Source: Faecalicatena sp.
Lineage (GTDB): Bacteria; Bacillota; Clostridia; Lachnospirales; Lachnospiraceae
DNA length: 7,519 nt
Assembly (NCBI GenBank): GCA_009774255.1
Contig: VSNK01000081.1
Location: 11,919 to 19,437, forward strand
Reading direction: 5' to 3'
Positions 4,871 through 7,519 of the stretch are shown piece by piece. The translations under genes were made by a program, and so were the position numbers. The stretch's first letter is position 1, and every line of letters begins with the position of its first letter. The notes under the pieces were generated by a model. That model made no database searches. It saw nothing but the letters and a program-made list of their open reading frames with translations, and was not told the DNA's origin.

Positions 4871-7441
4871 TCAGCAGGTCGCGCCTCCGACCACATGTTT
4901 CTCAAGAATCTTCGTTTTATCAATTGTGCTGTTCAGCAATTTATCTTCCACATATTCGAAGCCCAATCTTGCGATGGTATCTGCAAAACGCTCTCCGGAC
5001 TTTCCTTCATCACGGAAGAACAGGATTGCCCGCTCTACCACATCGACAACCTCTTCCTCGGTGGTGAAGATCCTGCCAAGTGCCCGTCCTTCGGCAACCT
5101 TCTTGCCCCAGCGTCCGCCGATGCAGATCTTGTAGCCGATCACGGATTCGTTCACCGCGCCGAACGGACATTTGCCGATACAGCGTCCGCAGTGGTTGCA
5201 ATTGTCCGGGGAAATCCGGATTTTACCGTCAACCAGCTCCGCCACCTTGATCGGACAGTTGTTCTGAACCTGACAGTTCTTACAGCCCTTGCATTTGGAC
5301 AGATCGATTTCCGGCTGGCGCTGGCCGATGATGCCAAGGTCGTTCAGATCCGGCTTTACACAGTTATTCGGGCATCCGCCCACCGCGATCTTGAATTTAT
5401 GCGGCAGGGACACATCATGGTAGCCAATATAATACAGATCATGCAGCTTTTCGGACAGGGCAAATGTATCGATCAGGCCGTACTGGCAGGTCGTACCCTT
5501 GCAAGATACCACCGGACGAACCTTGGAACCGGTGCCTCCGGTCTTCAGTCCCGCTTCCTCCAGGAAAGCGAAGATCGCGTCCAGATCGTCATAATGTACG
5601 CCCTGGATCTCCAATGTCAGACGGGTGGTCATGGTTACTTCGCCGGAACCGAACTTCTCTGCCGCCTCCGCGACCTTCATCTGCTCCTCGGCGGTCAGCT
5701 TACCGTTCCGGGTGATCACACGCACATTGAATACGTCGTCATAGCGCTTATCCTGCAGGCAGCCGAGCCCTTTGACCCGCTTGATTTCATCCGCGGAAAG
5801 TTTCGCTCCGCTGCGAGGAACCTTGACATCGTTGAAGAACGCGCCGCCCTCCAGCACCTTTGTGTTGGTATAGCCGAAGGATTTCAGGCGGTTCTGCAGG
5901 AAATATCCTCTCTTGCCCTTCGCACATACGAGCAGAAGCGGGGCATCCTTTTCCAGCCCTTCGATGGGGCCGCTGACAGCCGCAAGGTCAATCCAGCGCG
6001 CATTCGGAAGAGCCGGCGCTGGCTGCACATCCAGGATTGTATAGCCCTTCGCGGCGCCCGCCGCATACTCTGCGGGGCTCATGGAAGTGAATATTCCGTC
6101 GAGCTTATTTTCCAGAATATAGCATGCGGTGACAAACGGATGGATCGCAGTGGAGAACGGCGGAGCATACGCGAAGTCAAGAGTGTCAAAATCATCCAGC
6201 TTCATGCCCTGGGAGGTTCCCACAACGGCAATGTCTGTCATCTTATCCACGGCACCCGCGCCAAATACCTGCAGGCCAAGCAGTTTTCTCGAAGCCGTCT
6301 CCGCAACCAGCTTGATGATAAAGGAAGAAGCGCCCGGATAGTAATGAGCCTTATCATCCACGACACAGATCACGGAGGTCACGGAATAGCCGGCGGCTTT
6401 CGCCTGTTCCTCCGTAAGTCCGGTACGTCCTCCATTCAAGGTTGGAAGCAGACGGACAACACCGGTTCCAAGGCATCCGCCGTAGCCACTTCCGGCTCCA
6501 TGCATGGATTTCGCCATGGCGCGGGCTGCCAGATTGGCGGTCGAACCCATAGCGGACCACTGCGCCTGCCCGGTCAACGCATTTTTTACCATGGCACAGT
6601 CGCCGACGGCATAGACATCCGGCAGATTCGTCTTCATCTGCGCATCTGTCAGGATCGTGCCTTTGAACATTTCCAGACCGGAATCATTCAGAAATGCGGT
6701 GGCAGGGCGTACACCGATGGCCATGATCACGATGTCCGCGGCCAGAGAACCGTTATCGGTAAGCACCTTCTCCGCTTTTTCCGCGCCCTCGATCCCTTTC
6801 AGGCTGGTAGAGGTCAGCACCCGCATTCCCGCTGCTTTGAGCTGCTTCTTCGCGTAATCTGCCATTTCTGCGTCATAAGCGTTGGGCATGATCTGGGAAG
6901 CCGCGTCGATGACCGTCACCTCCAGCCCCTGTGCCATCAGGTTTTCCGCCACTTCCAGTCCGATAAAGCCGGCGCCGCAGACAACGGCCTTGCGGCATTT
7001 CTTCTCTTCCACATAGGCACGTGCCGCTACGGCATCATCCGGGGTGCGCACACAGAATACGCCCGGAAGATTTACACCGTCCACCGGCGGAACAAAGGGA
7101 ACTGCCCCTGTGGCAATGATTAGTTTGTCGTAGGTTTCCGTAAACGCTTCGCCGGAAGCCTTTTTCAGAGAAACGGTCTTGCCTGCGCTGTCAATTCCCA
7201 CAGCTTCACAGCCTGTGAAGGTCTCCGCCCCCGTCAGTCCGGAGTAACGCTGCGGGGTGTTGACAATCAGGCTCTCCCGGTTCGGAATGTCACCTCCTAT
7301 GTAGTAGGGAAGCCCGCATCCGGCATAAGAAATGTCCTCGCCCTTGGTATAGACCTTGACCTCTGCGTTCCGGTCACAGCGTTTCAGCTTTGCGGCCGCT
7401 TTTGTTCCGGCAGCCACACCGCCGAGAATTACATACTTCAT
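4871..7441 (-). CDS. Fused CoA-disulfide-reductase-like flavoprotein, rhodanese and siroheme sulfite/nitrite reductase with 2x[4Fe-4S] ferredoxin
   Basis: The chain has 856 residues with no signal peptide, so it is cytosolic. Residues 1-445 are a CoA-disulfide reductase/NADH oxidase module: FAD motif GGVAAG (7-12), redox Cys42 in GCGLPY, NAD(P)H motif GAGFIG (156-161), second FAD motif DVYAVGD (275-281), and AYAPPFS with Tyr425. Residues 455-535 are a rhodanese-like domain with an intact loop CAKGKR (Cys506). Residues 565-830 resemble AsrC/Dsr siroheme reductases: TTR (605-607), C647/C652, KFK (682-684), CPNNC (690-694) and late GGRWGKK. A ferredoxin is inserted with C717/C720/C723/C729 and C748/C751/C754/C758. 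Likely electron path is NADH, FAD, clusters, siroheme, reducing sulfite, persulfide sulfur or nitrite; the substrate is inferred. The C-terminal residue is Cys856. AAAGGAG (7454-7460) precedes the ATG by 12 nt. Confidence 0.9.
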   Translation of the reverse strand: MKYVILGGVAAGTKAAAKLKRCDRNAEVKVYTKGEDISYAGCGLPYYIGGDIPNRESLIVNTPQRYSGLTGAETFTGCEAVGIDSAGKTVSLKKASGEAFTETYDKLIIATGAVPFVPPVDGVNLPGVFCVRTPDDAVAARAYVEEKKCRKAVVCGAGFIGLEVAENLMAQGLEVTVIDAASQIMPNAYDAEMADYAKKQLKAAGMRVLTSTSLKGIEGAEKAEKVLTDNGSLAADIVIMAIGVRPATAFLNDSGLEMFKGTILTDAQMKTNLPDVYAVGDCAMVKNALTGQAQWSAMGSTANLAARAMAKSMHGAGSGYGGCLGTGVVRLLPTLNGGRTGLTEEQAKAAGYSVTSVICVVDDKAHYYPGASSFIIKLVAETASRKLLGLQVFGAGAVDKMTDIAVVGTSQGMKLDDFDTLDFAYAPPFSTAIHPFVTACYILENKLDGIFTSMSPAEYAAGAAKGYTILDVQPAPALPNARWIDLAAVSGPIEGLEKDAPLLLVCAKGKRGYFLQNRLKSFGYTNTKVLEGGAFFNDVKVPRSGAKLSADEIKRVKGLGCLQDKRYDDVFNVRVITRNGKLTAEEQMKVAEAAEKFGSGEVTMTTRLTLEIQGVHYDDLDAIFAFLEEAGLKTGGTGSKVRPVVSCKGTTCQYGLIDTFALSEKLHDLYYIGYHDVSLPHKFKIAVGGCPNNCVKPDLNDLGIIGQRQPEIDLSKCKGCKNCQVQNNCPIKVAELVDGKIRISPDNCNHCGRCIGKCPFGAVNESVIGYKICIGGRWGKKVAEGRALGRIFTTEEEVVDVVERAILFFRDEGKSGERFADTIARLGFEYVEDKLLNSTIDKTKILEKHVVGGATC

Positions 7442-7519
7442 AATGATGAATTTCTCCTTTCGAATGATTTGGTAAGTCCCGGAACAGCACCATTTACCAA
7501 TACAGTAATGTTGCTGCTC
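7442..7519 (-). promoter_or_regulatory. Leader of the fused reductase gene with RBS and inverted repeat
   Basis: On the minus strand AAAGGAG (7460 down to 7454) is the ribosome binding site, with a rather long 12-nt spacing to the ATG. Upstream, TTGGTAA and TTACCAA (7469-7475 and 7494-7500) are perfect inverted repeats separated by 18 bp, about 25 bp centre to centre. They could bind a dimeric regulator or form a leader hairpin. No convincing -35/-10 pair is visible in these 78 bases, so the promoter probably lies beyond the window edge. Confidence 0.45.

Noticed and set aside
4480..5067. A 195-codon plus-strand frame running through the repeat region.
   Set aside because: It starts inside the chemoreceptor gene, translates the two repeat copies into the same peptide (SAHPPEGFCSIGKFGEVSYR) twice, and then runs into the antisense of the reductase. 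The repeated peptide reflects the DNA repeat, not a protein.
4895..7123. A 742-codon plus-strand open frame opposite the fused reductase gene.
   Set aside because: It lies in exact codon register with the minus-strand gene, so it stays open simply because that gene avoids TTA, CTA and TCA codons. It has no recognisable domain, its product is full of low-complexity Arg/His/Gly, and the opposite strand has clear family motifs over its whole length.
7442..7519. A -35/-10 promoter for the reductase gene, using TTGGTA as -35.
   Set aside because: No hexamer near TATAAT occurs at the right spacing, and the visible leader is too short to exclude a promoter further upstream.

Overview
The window looks like chromosomal DNA of an anaerobic Firmicute, most probably a Lachnospiraceae-type gut Clostridium. 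The reasons are strong AAGGAGG-type ribosome binding sites, AT-rich promoters between genes of moderate GC, a PadR/DUF1700/DUF4097 operon, a soluble chemoreceptor, and a fused pyridine-nucleotide/siroheme sulfur reductase. The family-level assignment is an inference from gene content; no rRNA or other marker gene is present.

Layout. (1) Positions 2-118 hold the last 38 codons of a gene that resembles the AAA-ATPase-like/PD-(D/E)XK nuclease family. An intrinsic terminator follows, then the first copy of a palindromic repeat. (2) Positions 257-2319 form a compact plus-strand operon. A consensus promoter with two AT-rich dyads precedes a PadR-type repressor, a DUF1700/HAAS-type multi-spanning membrane protein and a membrane-anchored DUF4097 protein. 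The genes overlap (ATGA, then 17 nt). The DUF4097 protein has an exact 19-residue beta-solenoid period. (3) Positions 2347-4517 carry a second promoter, a FIST-domain sensor protein and a soluble methyl-accepting chemotaxis-type protein without a sensor domain of its own. (4) Positions 4518-4870 lie between convergent genes and are packed with inverted repeats. They include two nearly identical 69-nt copies of the repeat seen at 152-220. (5) Positions 4871-7441 on the minus strand encode an 856-residue fusion: CoA-disulfide-reductase-like FAD/NAD(H) module, rhodanese, then an AsrC/Dsr-like siroheme-[4Fe-4S] reductase with an inserted 2x[4Fe-4S] ferredoxin. Its leader fills the rest of the window.

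How the parts fit. The PadR operon looks like a self-regulated envelope-sensing module: cytosolic repressor, membrane protein, extracytoplasmic solenoid. The FIST and chemoreceptor genes look like a split receptor, with one protein sensing and the other signalling to CheA/CheW. The large enzyme could carry electrons from NADH through FAD and iron-sulfur clusters to a siroheme, so sulfite or a protein-bound persulfide may be reduced within one chain.

The least expected signal is the repeat family. All three copies have the same composite architecture in the same relative orientation: GC-rich hairpin, T-tract, palindrome, A-tract, CCGGGGG tail. Every difference between copies inside the stem preserves pairing.
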